Below, one piece after another: positions 17,283 through 26,649 of a stretch of 47,248 nucleotides of DNA (the stretch's first letter is position 1; each line of letters begins with the position of its first letter). Position numbers and translations under genes: made by a program. The notes below the pieces were generated by a model. The model did no database searches. It was not told the origin of the DNA and saw only the letters and a list, made by a program, of their open reading frames with translations. This DNA is from Lactiplantibacillus daoliensis (lineage in GTDB: Bacteria; Bacillota; Bacilli; Lactobacillales; Lactobacillaceae), in the NCBI RefSeq assembly GCF_005405005.1, contig NZ_BJDH01000012.1:1-47248 (forward strand). Direction: 5' to 3'.

Positions 17283-18128
17283 GTGATTTATTCATTATTA
17301 TTAATGCTCGGGGTCGGTGTTTTAGCCGGCGTTTTCGGGGCAATTCTCGGGATTGGCGGTGGGATGATTATTACGCCAGTCCTGACGCTTGCCATGGGAT
17401 TGGACATTAAGTATGCCATTGGGGCTAGTATTATTGCGGTTATTGCAACGAGTTCGGGGTCGACAATCGCTTACTTAAAGGACGAAATGTTAAATTTGCG
17501 GGTGGCGATGTTCCTAGAAATTGCGACAACGGTTGGTGCGGTACTTGGAGCCATTTTAACTGGGCTGGTCCACGCCACGTTCCTGTACTTCTTATTCGGC
17601 GCCTTGTTAGTCTTTACCACCTATAATATGATTCGCAAATTGCTTGGCAAGGGGCAAGATGACCAAGCTGCGCATGCGGATGAATTGGCGACTAAGCTGA
17701 ACCTGAACGGCACTTATTATGATAAGGCGTTGAAGAAACAGGTTGATTATCAAGTTCAGAATGTACCCGGCGGTTTTGTGATGATGTTTGGTGCTGGCTT
17801 GGCCAGTGGCTTACTTGGCATTGGGAGTGGGGCCTTCAAAGTGTTGGCCATGGATACGATTATGCACATGCCACTCAAGCCTTCTTCGGCCACTTCTAAC
17901 TTGATGATGGGGGTAACCGCAGCGGCGAGTGCCATGGTTTACTTCTTCAATGGATCGATCAAAGCGGGAATTGCAGCACCGTTGGCGATTGGCATCTTAG
18001 TGGGCGCCTTAGTCGGAACCCGTATCATGCAACATTTGAAGCCCCGCTTAATTCGGATGCTCTTTGTCCCAATCATGCTTTACTTGGGCCTACAAATGAT
18101 TGCTAAAGGATTCGGGGTGACCATCTAA
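17283..18128 (+). CDS. TauE/SafE family sulfite/organosulfonate exporter-like protein, 281 aa
   Basis: A polytopic membrane protein of the TauE/SafE (DUF81) family. The N-terminal half has FGAILGIGGGMIITPVLTLAMG and the C-terminal half repeats it as GLASGLLGIGSGAFKVLAMDTIM. The PSSATSNLMMGVTAA segment is also typical. Eight to nine hydrophobic segments are visible, split by a soluble loop of about 40 residues. Family members move small sulfur- or carbon-containing anions; the substrate here is unknown. A GTG start is used with AAGGTGAG before it. Its stop overlaps the next ATG, so the two are co-translated. Confidence 0.87.
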   Translation: MIYSLLLMLGVGVLAGVFGAILGIGGGMIITPVLTLAMGLDIKYAIGASIIAVIATSSGSTIAYLKDEMLNLRVAMFLEIATTVGAVLGAILTGLVHATFLYFLFGALLVFTTYNMIRKLLGKGQDDQAAHADELATKLNLNGTYYDKALKKQVDYQVQNVPGGFVMMFGAGLASGLLGIGSGAFKVLAMDTIMHMPLKPSSATSNLMMGVTAAASAMVYFFNGSIKAGIAAPLAIGILVGALVGTRIMQHLKPRLIRMLFVPIMLYLGLQMIAKGFGVTI

Positions 18129-18505
18129 TGAGTGAAAAAGAGTCAAAAGCTAAAGAAATGCACCAAGTGGAATTAATCATCGGTCAGATTTTACGGATTG
18201 GGGTCATTGTTTCCGCAACGGTGATTGTGTTAGGCATCATCTTGATGCTCATTCAAGGCAGCGGCGGTTACCCGAATGGCATTCAACCTACGGGCTTTAA
18301 AGAAATTTTGAGTGGGGTACTCGCATTGCGGCCATTTGCCGTGATTATGTTAGGTCTCTTCCTATTGATTCTGACGCCAACACTACGAGTGGCTGTTTCC
18401 ATCTATGCTTTTGCGGTTGAAAAGGACCACTTGTACGTCTGGATTACGACGGCTGTGTTAATTATCTTAATCATCGCGTCAGTTATCGGGTATTTTGGCG
18501 GTTAA
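18128..18505 (+). CDS. DUF1634 membrane protein, 125 aa
   Basis: A small membrane protein with three hydrophobic segments: IGVIVSATVIVLGIILMLI, LRPFAVIMLGLFLLILTPTL and VWITTAVLIILIIASVIGYF. DUF1634 proteins are commonly encoded directly after a TauE/SafE gene, as here, where the ATG overlaps the upstream stop. It probably forms a complex with that protein. The N-terminal 15 residues are highly charged and cytoplasmic. Its exact role is unknown. Confidence 0.85.
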   Translation: MSEKESKAKEMHQVELIIGQILRIGVIVSATVIVLGIILMLIQGSGGYPNGIQPTGFKEILSGVLALRPFAVIMLGLFLLILTPTLRVAVSIYAFAVEKDHLYVWITTAVLIILIIASVIGYFGG

Positions 18506-18517
18506 AAATCAAATTTT

Positions 18518-18570
18518 AGATCAATTTTTAGTCGACAGGTTTGCTGTCACTGAAGATTGATCTTTTTTAT
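18518..18570 (+). terminator. rho-independent terminator
   Basis: AGATCAAT pairs with ATTGATCT, with an inner GACAG/CTGTC stem, followed by a T run. Confidence 0.82.
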
Positions 18571-18597
18571 TTAGAAACAAGGTCGTCGTAACTGTCC

Positions 18598-18626
18598 TTG
18601 GTGTTAAATTTTGAAAGCGCTATGAT
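18598..18626 (+). promoter_or_regulatory. sigma-A promoter with a cre-like site in the spacer
   Basis: TTGGTG (18598-18603) and TATGAT (18621-18626) are separated by 17 bp. The sequence TGAAAGCGCTATGA (18612-18625) matches the CcpA cre consensus at all but one fixed position and covers the spacer and the -10. A perfect palindrome, CTATGATAGATCATAG, covers 18620-18635. CcpA repression of the phosphatase gene is inferred. Confidence 0.5.
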
Positions 18627-18662
18627 AGATCATAGATTAGTAACCTACATGGAGATGTCAAA

Positions 18663-19523
18663 ATGAAAATTGCATTTGCCGATTTAGACGGCACATTATT
18701 GAATGATCAAAAACAAATTTCCAACACGACTGTCCGAGCGATTCGGCGCTGGCAACAAGCCGGTAATCAGTTCTTGATTGCTTCTGGACGTTACTATCGG
18801 GATGTTCAGGGCTTGTTAAACCAAGTTGACTTGAACTTGCCAATCATTGCCTTGAATGGGGCCGTCACACTTGACCGTGCCGGTGAGGTGATTGATGCTC
18901 AGCGTTTACAGGCCGATTCAGTTGTGCTTGAGCAGGTGCAGGCATTCTGCGAAGCACACCACTTAATCTATCTTGTCTATTGTACGGATGGGAGTTATGT
19001 CCGCCAGTATCCAGATTTAATTAATAACCTAGCCGAATTAGCGCTGGCGACAACTAAATCGATCTCAGACACAATTCATAAAATGCAATTTTATTTTGAC
19101 CAGTTTTACGGCAAGTCTACGCCGGTCACGGTGCCGTTCGCGTTGGCACGACAACCCGCTGTGTTAAAATTTGAGATTTTTACGGGTGATCCGACAGCGT
19201 TGGACAGCTGTCGTGAGATAGTTGGAGATGCATTTGAAGTGAGCTACTCTTCACCACGTAACCTTGAACTAACAGCCAAGGGGGTCAATAAAGGCTTGGC
19301 GGTACAACATTATCTTGCTGGCGTAAAATCCGAAAGTGTCACCAGTTATGCTTTCGGTAACGGTCAAAATGACTTGAGCCTCTTCAAAGCAGTTGATCTC
19401 GGTGTGGCAGTGGCCAATGCGCCGGCAGCGATTCGAAAGGCCGCCGACAAAATAACGGTCACGAATAATTCTGCGGGTGTCGCGGCGGTACTTAACGCGA
19501 TTTTAGATGATGCTGAAAAGTAG
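18663..19523 (+). CDS. Cof-type HAD-IIB phosphatase, 286 aa
   Basis: The HAD motif I is FADLDGTLLND, with the nucleophile Asp7 and acid Asp9. Motif II is near LIASGRYYRDV. Motif III/IV is GNGQNDLSLFKAVDLGVAVANA. A C2B-type cap lies between, so it is a Cof/YidA-like sugar or cofactor phosphatase. The substrate is not predictable. GGAGATG precedes the ATG, and a promoter with a possible CcpA site lies upstream. It is monocistronic. Confidence 0.9.
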   Translation: MKIAFADLDGTLLNDQKQISNTTVRAIRRWQQAGNQFLIASGRYYRDVQGLLNQVDLNLPIIALNGAVTLDRAGEVIDAQRLQADSVVLEQVQAFCEAHHLIYLVYCTDGSYVRQYPDLINNLAELALATTKSISDTIHKMQFYFDQFYGKSTPVTVPFALARQPAVLKFEIFTGDPTALDSCREIVGDAFEVSYSSPRNLELTAKGVNKGLAVQHYLAGVKSESVTSYAFGNGQNDLSLFKAVDLGVAVANAPAAIRKAADKITVTNNSAGVAAVLNAILDDAEK

Positions 19524-19938
19524 ATACAGATCCGTGAACACAACACCATGTAAACAATTTAAATAATAAGAGAATACTGATAATTTATTAGTTGCGATGA
19601 TACGATTGGCCTTTTTAGCTGTTTTAACTAATCAATTATTGCCCTAAATTGGTCAAAAACGAGCCCGAGAAAATTATTTATTAAGAAAGATAGTCGACGT
19701 AATTTTTTTGTGAATGATAGTTAGATAGTTAGCCAAACCTGTTGATATATAAACGTTTTTAATTAAATTGATTTGTGAAATGTGCGTTAACTTTAATGGT
19801 GAGCTCGCTTAATTATGACTAAATAATGATAAAAATTAGAATTTAGCATTGATTTTAATTTATTTATAATATACAATTACTTTAACTTTTCGAGGGAAAA
19901 GCACACACAAACTATTAAGTTAGAGGGGTTGGGGTTTT
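19524..19938. promoter_or_regulatory. AT-rich upstream region of oppA
   Basis: No gene is present. A TATAAT at 19865-19870 is the likely -10 of the opp operon, with a weak TTTAGC 17 bp before it. The rest is AT-rich and may act as an UP-like or regulator-binding region. No T-box or known riboswitch was recognised. Confidence 0.5.
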
Positions 19939-21585
19939 ATGAATTTAAAGACAGCTGCTAAAGTAACTGCCGTTGCGGGGGCATCATTATTATTCCTCGC
20001 AGCCTGTGGTTCCAAGAGTAACTCATCGTCTGGCAAGCAAACTGCGACGATCACTGAATCGGCCGAATTGCCAACGATGGACTTATCTAAATCAACCGAC
20101 GTTGTTAGTTCAAACATGTTGAACAATACCAACGAAGGGTTGTACCGGTTAGGCAAGAACAGTAAGATTACCCCTGGGATTGCCAAATCAACTACCATTT
20201 CCAAAGATGGTAAAACATATACGTTCACTTTACGGAAGAACGCAAAATGGAGCAATGGCGACAAAGTTACCGCTAAAGATTTCGTTTATGGTTGGCAACG
20301 AACCGTTAATCCTAAGACTGCGTCACAATACGCATACTTATATTCCGGTATCAAGAATGCTGACGCCATTACAAGTGGTAAAAAGTCAGTTTCTAGTTTA
20401 GGTATTAAAGCTGATGGCGACTACAAGTTGACTGTTAACTTGGAAAAGCCAATTCCTTACTTCAAGAAGTTGATGGGCTTTGTTAACTTCTTCCCACAAA
20501 ACGAAAAAGCTGTTAAGAAATATGGTTCTAAGTATGGGACGACCAGTTCAGCAATGGTCTACAACGGTCCTTACGAAATGACTGGTTGGAAAGGGACTAA
20601 CTTAAGCTGGTCTTTAAAGAAGAACAAGGACTACTGGGATGCTAAGAACGTCAAGATGAGCAGCATTAAGTTCCAAGTTGTTAAGGATGCTTCAACTGGC
20701 TTGAACTTGTTCAACTCAAACAAGGTTGACGATACCGTGCTTTCTGGGACCCAAGTTAAGAATTACAAGACTAACAAGAACTTCAAGTTACGTAAGACTG
20801 CTTCGATTTTCTACGTTGAATTTAACCAAAAAGACAAAGATTCCGGTCTTGCAAAAGCTTTCCAAAACAAGAAAGTTCGTCAAGCCTTATCAATGGCCAT
20901 CAGCCGCAAACAATTCGTCAACGACGTGTTAGCAAACGGTTCAACGGCTGCTAAGGGCTACGTTTCATCCGAATTATCAAAGAACCCGTCAACGGGCAAA
21001 GATTTCGCGGATGATGCCTATGTTGCTAGTGGTGTTGAATATAACATGACTGAAGCCAAGAAGTTATTGAACGAAGGGTTGAAGGAATCTGGTCAAACCA
21101 GTTTGAAGATCAACTTACTTTCTGACGATACTGATGCTGCGAAGAAGTCTACTGAATATGTTCAAGGTCAATGGCAGAAACTTTCTTCCAAGGTTAAGGT
21201 AACCAACCAAAACGTGCCATTTAAGACCCGTCTCTTGCGGTCACAAAATGGGAACTTTGATACCGTTATCTCTGCTTGGAACGCTGACTTCACTGATCCA
21301 ATCTCATTCTTGTCACTCTTCACGTCTGACAATTCATACAACAACGGTCGTTACAACAGCGCAGCCTATGACACTGCTATCAAGAATGCCAATGACAAAG
21401 ACGCTAACAACGAAACCGCTCGTTGGAATGACTTGGTTACGGCTGAAAAGACTTTGATGGAAGATCAAGGGGTCGCACCAATCTATCAACAAGCCGAAGC
21501 TCACTTAACTCGGACGAGTTTGAAAGGTATCATTTACAACACGGCCGGTTCACAATACAACTACAAGTATATGTACGTTAAGTAA
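19939..21585 (+). CDS. oppA: oligopeptide-binding lipoprotein OppA, 548 aa
   Basis: The solute-binding protein of an ABC peptide importer. A lipoprotein signal peptide ends in LFLAACGS, with Cys23 as the lipidated residue. A Ser/Asn-rich linker follows. The family signature is in FTLRKNAKWSNGDKVTAKDFVYGWQR, and LPTMDLSKSTD resembles the entry of SBP family 5. The length is usual. It leads the oppABCDF operon, with AGAGGGG before the ATG. A hairpin after it probably lets oppA be made in excess over the permease. Confidence 0.95.
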   Translation: MNLKTAAKVTAVAGASLLFLAACGSKSNSSSGKQTATITESAELPTMDLSKSTDVVSSNMLNNTNEGLYRLGKNSKITPGIAKSTTISKDGKTYTFTLRKNAKWSNGDKVTAKDFVYGWQRTVNPKTASQYAYLYSGIKNADAITSGKKSVSSLGIKADGDYKLTVNLEKPIPYFKKLMGFVNFFPQNEKAVKKYGSKYGTTSSAMVYNGPYEMTGWKGTNLSWSLKKNKDYWDAKNVKMSSIKFQVVKDASTGLNLFNSNKVDDTVLSGTQVKNYKTNKNFKLRKTASIFYVEFNQKDKDSGLAKAFQNKKVRQALSMAISRKQFVNDVLANGSTAAKGYVSSELSKNPSTGKDFADDAYVASGVEYNMTEAKKLLNEGLKESGQTSLKINLLSDDTDAAKKSTEYVQGQWQKLSSKVKVTNQNVPFKTRLLRSQNGNFDTVISAWNADFTDPISFLSLFTSDNSYNNGRYNSAAYDTAIKNANDKDANNETARWNDLVTAEKTLMEDQGVAPIYQQAEAHLTRTSLKGIIYNTAGSQYNYKYMYVK

Positions 21586-21642
21586 GGCAAAATCTGAAGT
21601 TATGAATGTGTGTGCTTTAACTGAACGAATGTGAAACGAAGG

Positions 21643-21683
21643 GGTAAGGATTGACACATTGTTAATCCTTACCGTTTTGTTTT
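21643..21683 (+). terminator. intra-operon hairpin between oppA and oppB
   Basis: GGTAAGGATT (21643-21652) pairs perfectly with AATCCTTACC (21664-21673), followed by a T-rich tail broken by G. It is a likely partial terminator or mRNA 3' end protecting oppA transcripts. A TATAAT at 21683-21688 could give a second start for oppB. Confidence 0.72.
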
Positions 21684-21740
21684 ATAATCAGAACTGTCAT
21701 TATAATTTAAGGCTAATTTAATAGAATGCGAGGAATTCTA

Positions 21741-22670
21741 ATGAGAAAGTATCTCTTAAAGCGGATATTTTACTTATTCCTGACATTATTCATTGTGGCG
21801 ACTGCCACGTTCTTTTTGATGAAGTTAATGCCAGGGACACCGCTTCAAAATGAAGCCAAGTTGACTGCTAGCGAAAAAGCATCAATTTTAGCGCAGTACG
21901 GGTTGGATAAACCCGTCTGGCTCCAATATTTCATTTATATTGGGGGTATCTTCAAGGGTAGTTTGGGGCTATCTTTCCAATTCAGCGATCAAGCTGTTAG
22001 TTACTTGATTGGGAGTCGGATGGGCCCTTCAATGCAATTAGGTGGTCAAGCCATGGTTGTCGGGGTTATCTTTGGGATTATCCTCGGGGCCGTTGGGGCG
22101 ATCCGGAAAGACACCTGGGCTGACCGTTTAGCGACGGTCTTGTCAATCTTAGGAATTGCGGTTCCTAGTTTCGTGTTAGCCATCTTGCTACAATATTACC
22201 TCGGTTTGAAATTGGGTTGGTTCCCAGTTGCCGGTTGGGAAGGCTTTGCTTACACCATCTTACCAACCTTGGCATTGGCTGCGAGTCCATTGGCCGAAAC
22301 TGCCCGATTCATTCGGACTGACATGGTTGATGTCTTGAGTTCCGATTATATCGAATTGGCGAAAGCTAAAGGATTATCGAAATTCGGTATCGTTTATCAT
22401 CATGCCTTGCGGAACAGTTTGATTCCAATGGTAACGTTGATCGGACCTTTAGCCGCGGCATTGATGACTGGGTCGATGGTTGTTGAAAACATCTTCTCTG
22501 TTCCTGGGATTGGGGAACAATTCGTTAAGTCGATTTTAGTGAATGACTACCCAACTATCATGGGTGTCACGATCTTCTACTCTGCTTTACTTTGCTTATT
22601 GTTATTGTTGACCGATATTGTCTACGGGATCATTGATCCGCGGATTCGCTTAAGTGGAAATGGGGACTAG
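21741..22670 (+). CDS. oppB: oligopeptide ABC transporter permease OppB, 309 aa
   Basis: An inner-membrane permease with six hydrophobic segments. The N-terminus RKYLLKRIFYLFLTLFIVATATFFLMKLMPG is typical of OppB/DppB. The EAA loop reads ELAKAKGLSKFGIVYHHALRNSLIP, which docks on the ATPases. The ATG at 21741 follows GCGAGGA. It is followed by oppC after 3 bp. Confidence 0.95.
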   Translation: MRKYLLKRIFYLFLTLFIVATATFFLMKLMPGTPLQNEAKLTASEKASILAQYGLDKPVWLQYFIYIGGIFKGSLGLSFQFSDQAVSYLIGSRMGPSMQLGGQAMVVGVIFGIILGAVGAIRKDTWADRLATVLSILGIAVPSFVLAILLQYYLGLKLGWFPVAGWEGFAYTILPTLALAASPLAETARFIRTDMVDVLSSDYIELAKAKGLSKFGIVYHHALRNSLIPMVTLIGPLAAALMTGSMVVENIFSVPGIGEQFVKSILVNDYPTIMGVTIFYSALLCLLLLLTDIVYGIIDPRIRLSGNGD

Positions 22671-22673
22671 TTA

Positions 22674-23708
22674 ATGGTAGATAATCCAAATAATATTGAA
22701 ATCAAACCCGGCGACTTCGAGCCATTAGACAAACAAGCCGGGCCAGACAACGAAAAAATCGCCGCACCTTCCTTAACTTTCGGGCAAGATGTTTGGCGGC
22801 GCCTGAAATCTAATAAGACGGCGTTTACCAGTTTTATCATTTTAATCTTGTTATTCTTGATGGCCTTTGGTGGTCAAGCAATTTATCACCAAAATCCGAA
22901 TGATCAAGAGCCAAAGTATGCCAACTTGCCACCTAAGATTCCGGGTGTTGGGATTCACGGTTTGAACGGACACATCAACCAAGGTGGCACCGATGTTGAT
23001 GCCTACAAGGCTGCTGGTGCTGGTTCAGACGTGCATTATACCTTAGGAACTGACTATTTAGGCCGGGATCTATTGGCACGGATTATGTATGGGACACGGG
23101 TCTCACTTGAAATTGCGTTAATTGCCACTCTGATTGATTTAACGATCGGAGTCGGGTTCGGGATCCTATCTGGTTGGATGGGTGGTCGAGTGGATATGTT
23201 CATGCAACGAATCATTGAAATCCTCTCGTCTATCCCATCATTGGTTGTCATGGTCTTGATGGCGACGGCCTTCCAGAAAACTGGGATGGCTTCAATCATT
23301 GCTGCTTTGGCGATCATCAACTGGACCACCATGGCCCGACTGACGCGGGCGCAAACGCTACAAATGAAGAATCAAGATTTTATTTTAGCGGCACGGACCT
23401 TGGGTGAATCTGCACCGAAGATTGCTTGGAAGCATTTGCTCCCTAACTTGTCTTCAGTCATCATTATCCAAACGATGTTCACGATTCCGAACGCAATCTT
23501 CTTTGAAGCGTTCTTGAGTTATATTGGGATTGGGATCAGTTCACCACAAGCGTCATTAGGGACTTTGATCTCTGATGGGCAAAAGAACTTCCAATTCCTC
23601 CCATATCAAATGTGGTACCCAGCCATTGTCTTGATTGTGTTAATGCTTGCCTTTAACCTGTTAGGTGATGGGATGCGGGACGCCTTTGATCCGAAGTCGA
23701 AACGATAG
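22674..23708 (+). CDS. oppC: oligopeptide ABC transporter permease OppC, 344 aa
   Basis: The second permease of the importer. A long charged N-terminal tail of about 40 residues precedes FTSFIILILLFLMAFGG. The extracellular loop holds YTLGTDYLGRDLLARIMYGTR, typical of OppC/DppC. The EAA loop is ILAARTLGESAPKIAWKHLLPN. The gene lies 3 bp after oppB and 15 bp before oppD, so translational coupling is likely. Confidence 0.95.
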   Translation: MVDNPNNIEIKPGDFEPLDKQAGPDNEKIAAPSLTFGQDVWRRLKSNKTAFTSFIILILLFLMAFGGQAIYHQNPNDQEPKYANLPPKIPGVGIHGLNGHINQGGTDVDAYKAAGAGSDVHYTLGTDYLGRDLLARIMYGTRVSLEIALIATLIDLTIGVGFGILSGWMGGRVDMFMQRIIEILSSIPSLVVMVLMATAFQKTGMASIIAALAIINWTTMARLTRAQTLQMKNQDFILAARTLGESAPKIAWKHLLPNLSSVIIIQTMFTIPNAIFFEAFLSYIGIGISSPQASLGTLISDGQKNFQFLPYQMWYPAIVLIVLMLAFNLLGDGMRDAFDPKSKR

Positions 23709-23723
23709 GGGTGTAGAAACAAA

Positions 23724-24800
23724 ATGGAAAATCCTGAAAATATCATTGAAGTGCGGAATCTCCAAATTGATTTCCACACTTACGCAGGTGAAGTTAAAGC
23801 CATTCGTGATGTCAGTTTCGACTTGCGGAAGGGTGAAACCTTAGCCATTGTTGGTGAATCCGGTTCTGGTAAGTCAGTTACCACCCGGTCACTTATGGGG
23901 TTGTTAGCACCCAATGCCGTCATTAAAAGCGGTAGCATTATGTTCCATGATGAAGATATTATTAAAAAGTCTGAAAAAGACATGCAACATATTCGTGGTA
24001 AAGATATTGCCATGATTTTCCAAGATCCAATGACGTCATTGGATCCGACGATGCGGATTGGGCTACAAATTGCCGAACCGTTAATGAAGCATAAAGGGTT
24101 AAAGAAAAAGGAAGCCGTCGCACAAGCGCTAGAAATGTTGAAGTTGGTTGGGATTACTGATCCCGAAAACCGGATCAACGACTATCCTTATCAATTTTCA
24201 GGTGGGATGCGCCAACGGATCGTGATTGCGATTGCGTTGGTCTGCTACCCAGAAGTCCTGATTGCTGACGAACCAACCACCGCGTTGGATGTGACGATTC
24301 AAGCTCAGATTTTGGATTTGATGAAGGATTTGCAAAATCGGATCGATACTTCCATCATCTTTATCACCCATGACCTTGGCGTTGTGGCTGGGATGGCTGA
24401 TCGGGTCGCGGTGATGTATGCCGGTAAGATTGTCGAATACGGAACGGTTGACGAAATCTTCTTCAATCCACAACATCCTTACACTTGGGGCTTGTTAAAC
24501 TCGATGCCAACCTTGGATACGGAAGGTGGCTCATTGTCCGCAATTCCTGGGACGCCACCTGATTTACTTGACCCACCCGTTGGCGATGCTTTTGCGGCAC
24601 GGAGTGATTACGCGATGAAGATTGATACGGAAAAAGAACCACCATTCTTCAAGGTTTCCGATACGCATTATGCGGCGACCTGGCTATTGCATCCAGATGC
24701 ACCTAAAGTGACGCCCCCCGCAGAAATTGTCCGGCGTCAAAAGAAGTTCGCTACGATGCAAAAGCCAGAAGCACCGATCAAACATGAGACGAAGGAGTAA
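23724..24800 (+). CDS. oppD: oligopeptide ABC transporter ATPase OppD, 358 aa
   Basis: One of two nucleotide-binding proteins of the importer. Walker A GESGSGKS lies at residues 44-51, the ABC signature reads FSGGMRQR and Walker B is VLIADEPTTALD. The H-loop is in ITHDLGVVAGMAD. The C-terminal oligopeptide-binding-domain extension, PYTWGLLNSMP to the end, is as expected. The gene is 5 bp upstream of oppF. Confidence 0.96.
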   Translation: MENPENIIEVRNLQIDFHTYAGEVKAIRDVSFDLRKGETLAIVGESGSGKSVTTRSLMGLLAPNAVIKSGSIMFHDEDIIKKSEKDMQHIRGKDIAMIFQDPMTSLDPTMRIGLQIAEPLMKHKGLKKKEAVAQALEMLKLVGITDPENRINDYPYQFSGGMRQRIVIAIALVCYPEVLIADEPTTALDVTIQAQILDLMKDLQNRIDTSIIFITHDLGVVAGMADRVAVMYAGKIVEYGTVDEIFFNPQHPYTWGLLNSMPTLDTEGGSLSAIPGTPPDLLDPPVGDAFAARSDYAMKIDTEKEPPFFKVSDTHYAATWLLHPDAPKVTPPAEIVRRQKKFATMQKPEAPIKHETKE

Positions 24801-24805
24801 TCAAT

Positions 24806-25774
24806 ATGCCTGATGAACGTAAAAAAATTCTAGAAGTCCATCATTTAAAGCAATATTTTAATGTTGGCAAAAAAGATGAAGTCCGGGCCGTTGATGACGT
24901 CTCCTTTGATATTTATGAAGGTGAAACGTTTGGGTTAGTTGGTGAATCCGGTTCTGGGAAGACTACGGCCGGTCGTTCAATTATCCATTTGTACGAACCT
25001 ACTGATGGTCAGATCATTTTCAACGGTAAAGACGTGTCGAAGCTGCATACCAAGGCTGAAATGCACGAATTTCGGCGTGAAATCCAAATGATTTTCCAAG
25101 ATCCGTATGCCTCATTGAACCCGCGGATGAAAGTTAAAGATATTGTCGCTGAAGGGATTGATATCCATAATCTCGCCAAGGATGATGCGGATCGAACGAA
25201 ACGGGTTGAAGACTTACTGGAAACGGTCGGTTTGAACAAGGACCATTCGAGTCGTTATCCTCATGAATTCTCTGGTGGGCAACGTCAACGGATCGGGATT
25301 GCCCGGGCCTTGGCCGTAGAACCCAAATTCATCATCGCTGATGAACCAATCTCTGCGTTGGATGTGTCTATCCAAGCCCAAGTCGTGAACTTGATGAAGG
25401 AACTCCAAGAAAAGCAAGGTTTGACTTACTTATTCATCGCGCATGATTTGTCGATGGTTAAGTATATCAGTGACCGGATTGGGGTGATGCATTATGGGAA
25501 GATTCTGGAAATCGGCCCAGCGGATGAAGTTTACACGCATCCATTGCATGCCTACACCAAGAGCTTGATTTCAGCGGTCCCAGTACCGGACCCTGAATTC
25601 GAACGTAACCGTAAGCAAGTCGTTTATGACGCGTCACGTGAACATGATGACAAGCAACGGCGGATGGTCGAAATTGCGCCAGGACACTTTGTTCGGGCCA
25701 GTGAAGACGAAGTTGAAATGTATACGAAACGCGCGCAGGACGCTGGTCTTGTGACCGACTTTCCCCGTAACTAA
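24806..25774 (+). CDS. oppF: oligopeptide ABC transporter ATPase OppF, 322 aa
   Basis: The second ATPase. Walker A GESGSGKT lies at residues 46-53, the signature is FSGGQRQRIGIARAL, and Walker B is FIIADEPISALD. The OppF-type C-terminus has HPLHAYTKSLISAVPVPDP. Together with OppABCD it forms a complete importer that supplies amino acids from medium peptides. The operon ends with a strong hairpin. Confidence 0.96.
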   Translation: MPDERKKILEVHHLKQYFNVGKKDEVRAVDDVSFDIYEGETFGLVGESGSGKTTAGRSIIHLYEPTDGQIIFNGKDVSKLHTKAEMHEFRREIQMIFQDPYASLNPRMKVKDIVAEGIDIHNLAKDDADRTKRVEDLLETVGLNKDHSSRYPHEFSGGQRQRIGIARALAVEPKFIIADEPISALDVSIQAQVVNLMKELQEKQGLTYLFIAHDLSMVKYISDRIGVMHYGKILEIGPADEVYTHPLHAYTKSLISAVPVPDPEFERNRKQVVYDASREHDDKQRRMVEIAPGHFVRASEDEVEMYTKRAQDAGLVTDFPRN

Positions 25775-25776
25775 TT

Positions 25777-25818
25777 AAAAACACTGCTTGGCTAGGAATA
25801 GCTGAGCAGTGTTTTTGT
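25777..25818 (+). terminator. terminator of the opp operon
   Basis: AAAAACACTGCT (25777-25788) pairs with AGCAGTGTTTTT (25805-25816), 2 bp after the oppF stop. Confidence 0.9.
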
Positions 25819-25820
25819 TT

Positions 25821-25943
25821 CCGGTTTTTCGAGCGCATGTTATCAGTAACCACCAGAAGCGGCAGTGAGCGATTAGTTTTCACGACCTAATTGTTGACGT
25901 GCGGGTGCAGACCGGCAATTTTCAACTTTCAATCTTTAGTTCA
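25821..25943 (-). repeat. dispersed imperfect repeat, copy B (123 bp)
   Basis: This stretch is the inverted partner of 14383-14505, about 73% identical by hand count over 123 gap-free positions. It lies between the opp terminator and the end of the DJ-1-like gene. The 8-bp stem of copy A is mostly not preserved here, and only one of its pairs shows compensating change, so a shared RNA structure is unproven. Confidence 0.72.
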
Positions 25944-25958
25944 GTAGCTATTTTGGGC

Positions 25959-26636
25959 TTAATTTAAGGCTTTAATTAACAAGTTGGCAACTGCTTTGGC
26001 AGAAAATGGGTTTTGACCCGTGATGAGCTGCCCGTCTTGAACGGCATATTCCGCGTACGCTCGGCGACGTTTAAAATTGGCACCATGTTTAGTTGCGACG
26101 GTTTGGTTTAAAAAGGGAACCACTTTGCGTTTGCCGGCCAAGACTTCTTCGGCCGTGGTGAAGCCGGTGACATTGCGACCAGAGATCAGGTATTGACCAT
26201 CGGAATCTTTGACATTGAGTAGTCCAGCAATGCCGTGACAAACCGAAGTGGCATAACCGCCTTGGGCCAAAATTGACTGAGTAATGGTCTGTAACTCGGT
26301 ATTATCTGGGAAATCCCACATGACGCCGTGTCCACCGGTATAGTAAATAGCAATATACTCGGTTGGATCGATGCTTGCCGGCGTTTGCGAATGAGTTAAT
26401 GCCCGTTGCTGAAAATCATCCGAGTTATAACGGGCCATACTGGCCGCATCGGTGTATTTCATGCTGCGGGGATCAAGCGGGACGAAGCCGCCCTGGGGAC
26501 TAACATAGTCCACTTGGTAACCGGCTTGATTAACGACGTCAATAAATTCCGTTGCTTCGCCAAGCCATAAACCAGTCGCATCGTTAGTGTCACCGTAATG
26601 TGTTGTATTCGTCAAGACAATTAATATTTTTTTCAT
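25959..26636 (-). CDS. DJ-1/PfpI family protein (class I glutamine amidotransferase-like), 225 aa
   Basis: A soluble protein of the DJ-1/PfpI superfamily. The nucleophile elbow SVCHGIAGLL carries the catalytic Cys, and YYTGGHGVMWDFPDN is the Hsp31/HchA-like Gly-His-Gly segment. The MKKILIVLTN start is typical. Members act as glyoxalases, chaperones or proteases of the Hsp31 class. I chose the ATG at 26636; the upstream ATG at 26663 overlaps the end of the ArsR gene and would add nine residues. It shares a transcript with the ArsR regulator, which suggests stress induction. Confidence 0.87.
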   Translation of the reverse strand: MKKILIVLTNTTHYGDTNDATGLWLGEATEFIDVVNQAGYQVDYVSPQGGFVPLDPRSMKYTDAASMARYNSDDFQQRALTHSQTPASIDPTEYIAIYYTGGHGVMWDFPDNTELQTITQSILAQGGYATSVCHGIAGLLNVKDSDGQYLISGRNVTGFTTAEEVLAGKRKVVPFLNQTVATKHGANFKRRRAYAEYAVQDGQLITGQNPFSAKAVANLLIKALN

Positions 26637-26649
26637 TTTTCCACGCTTT

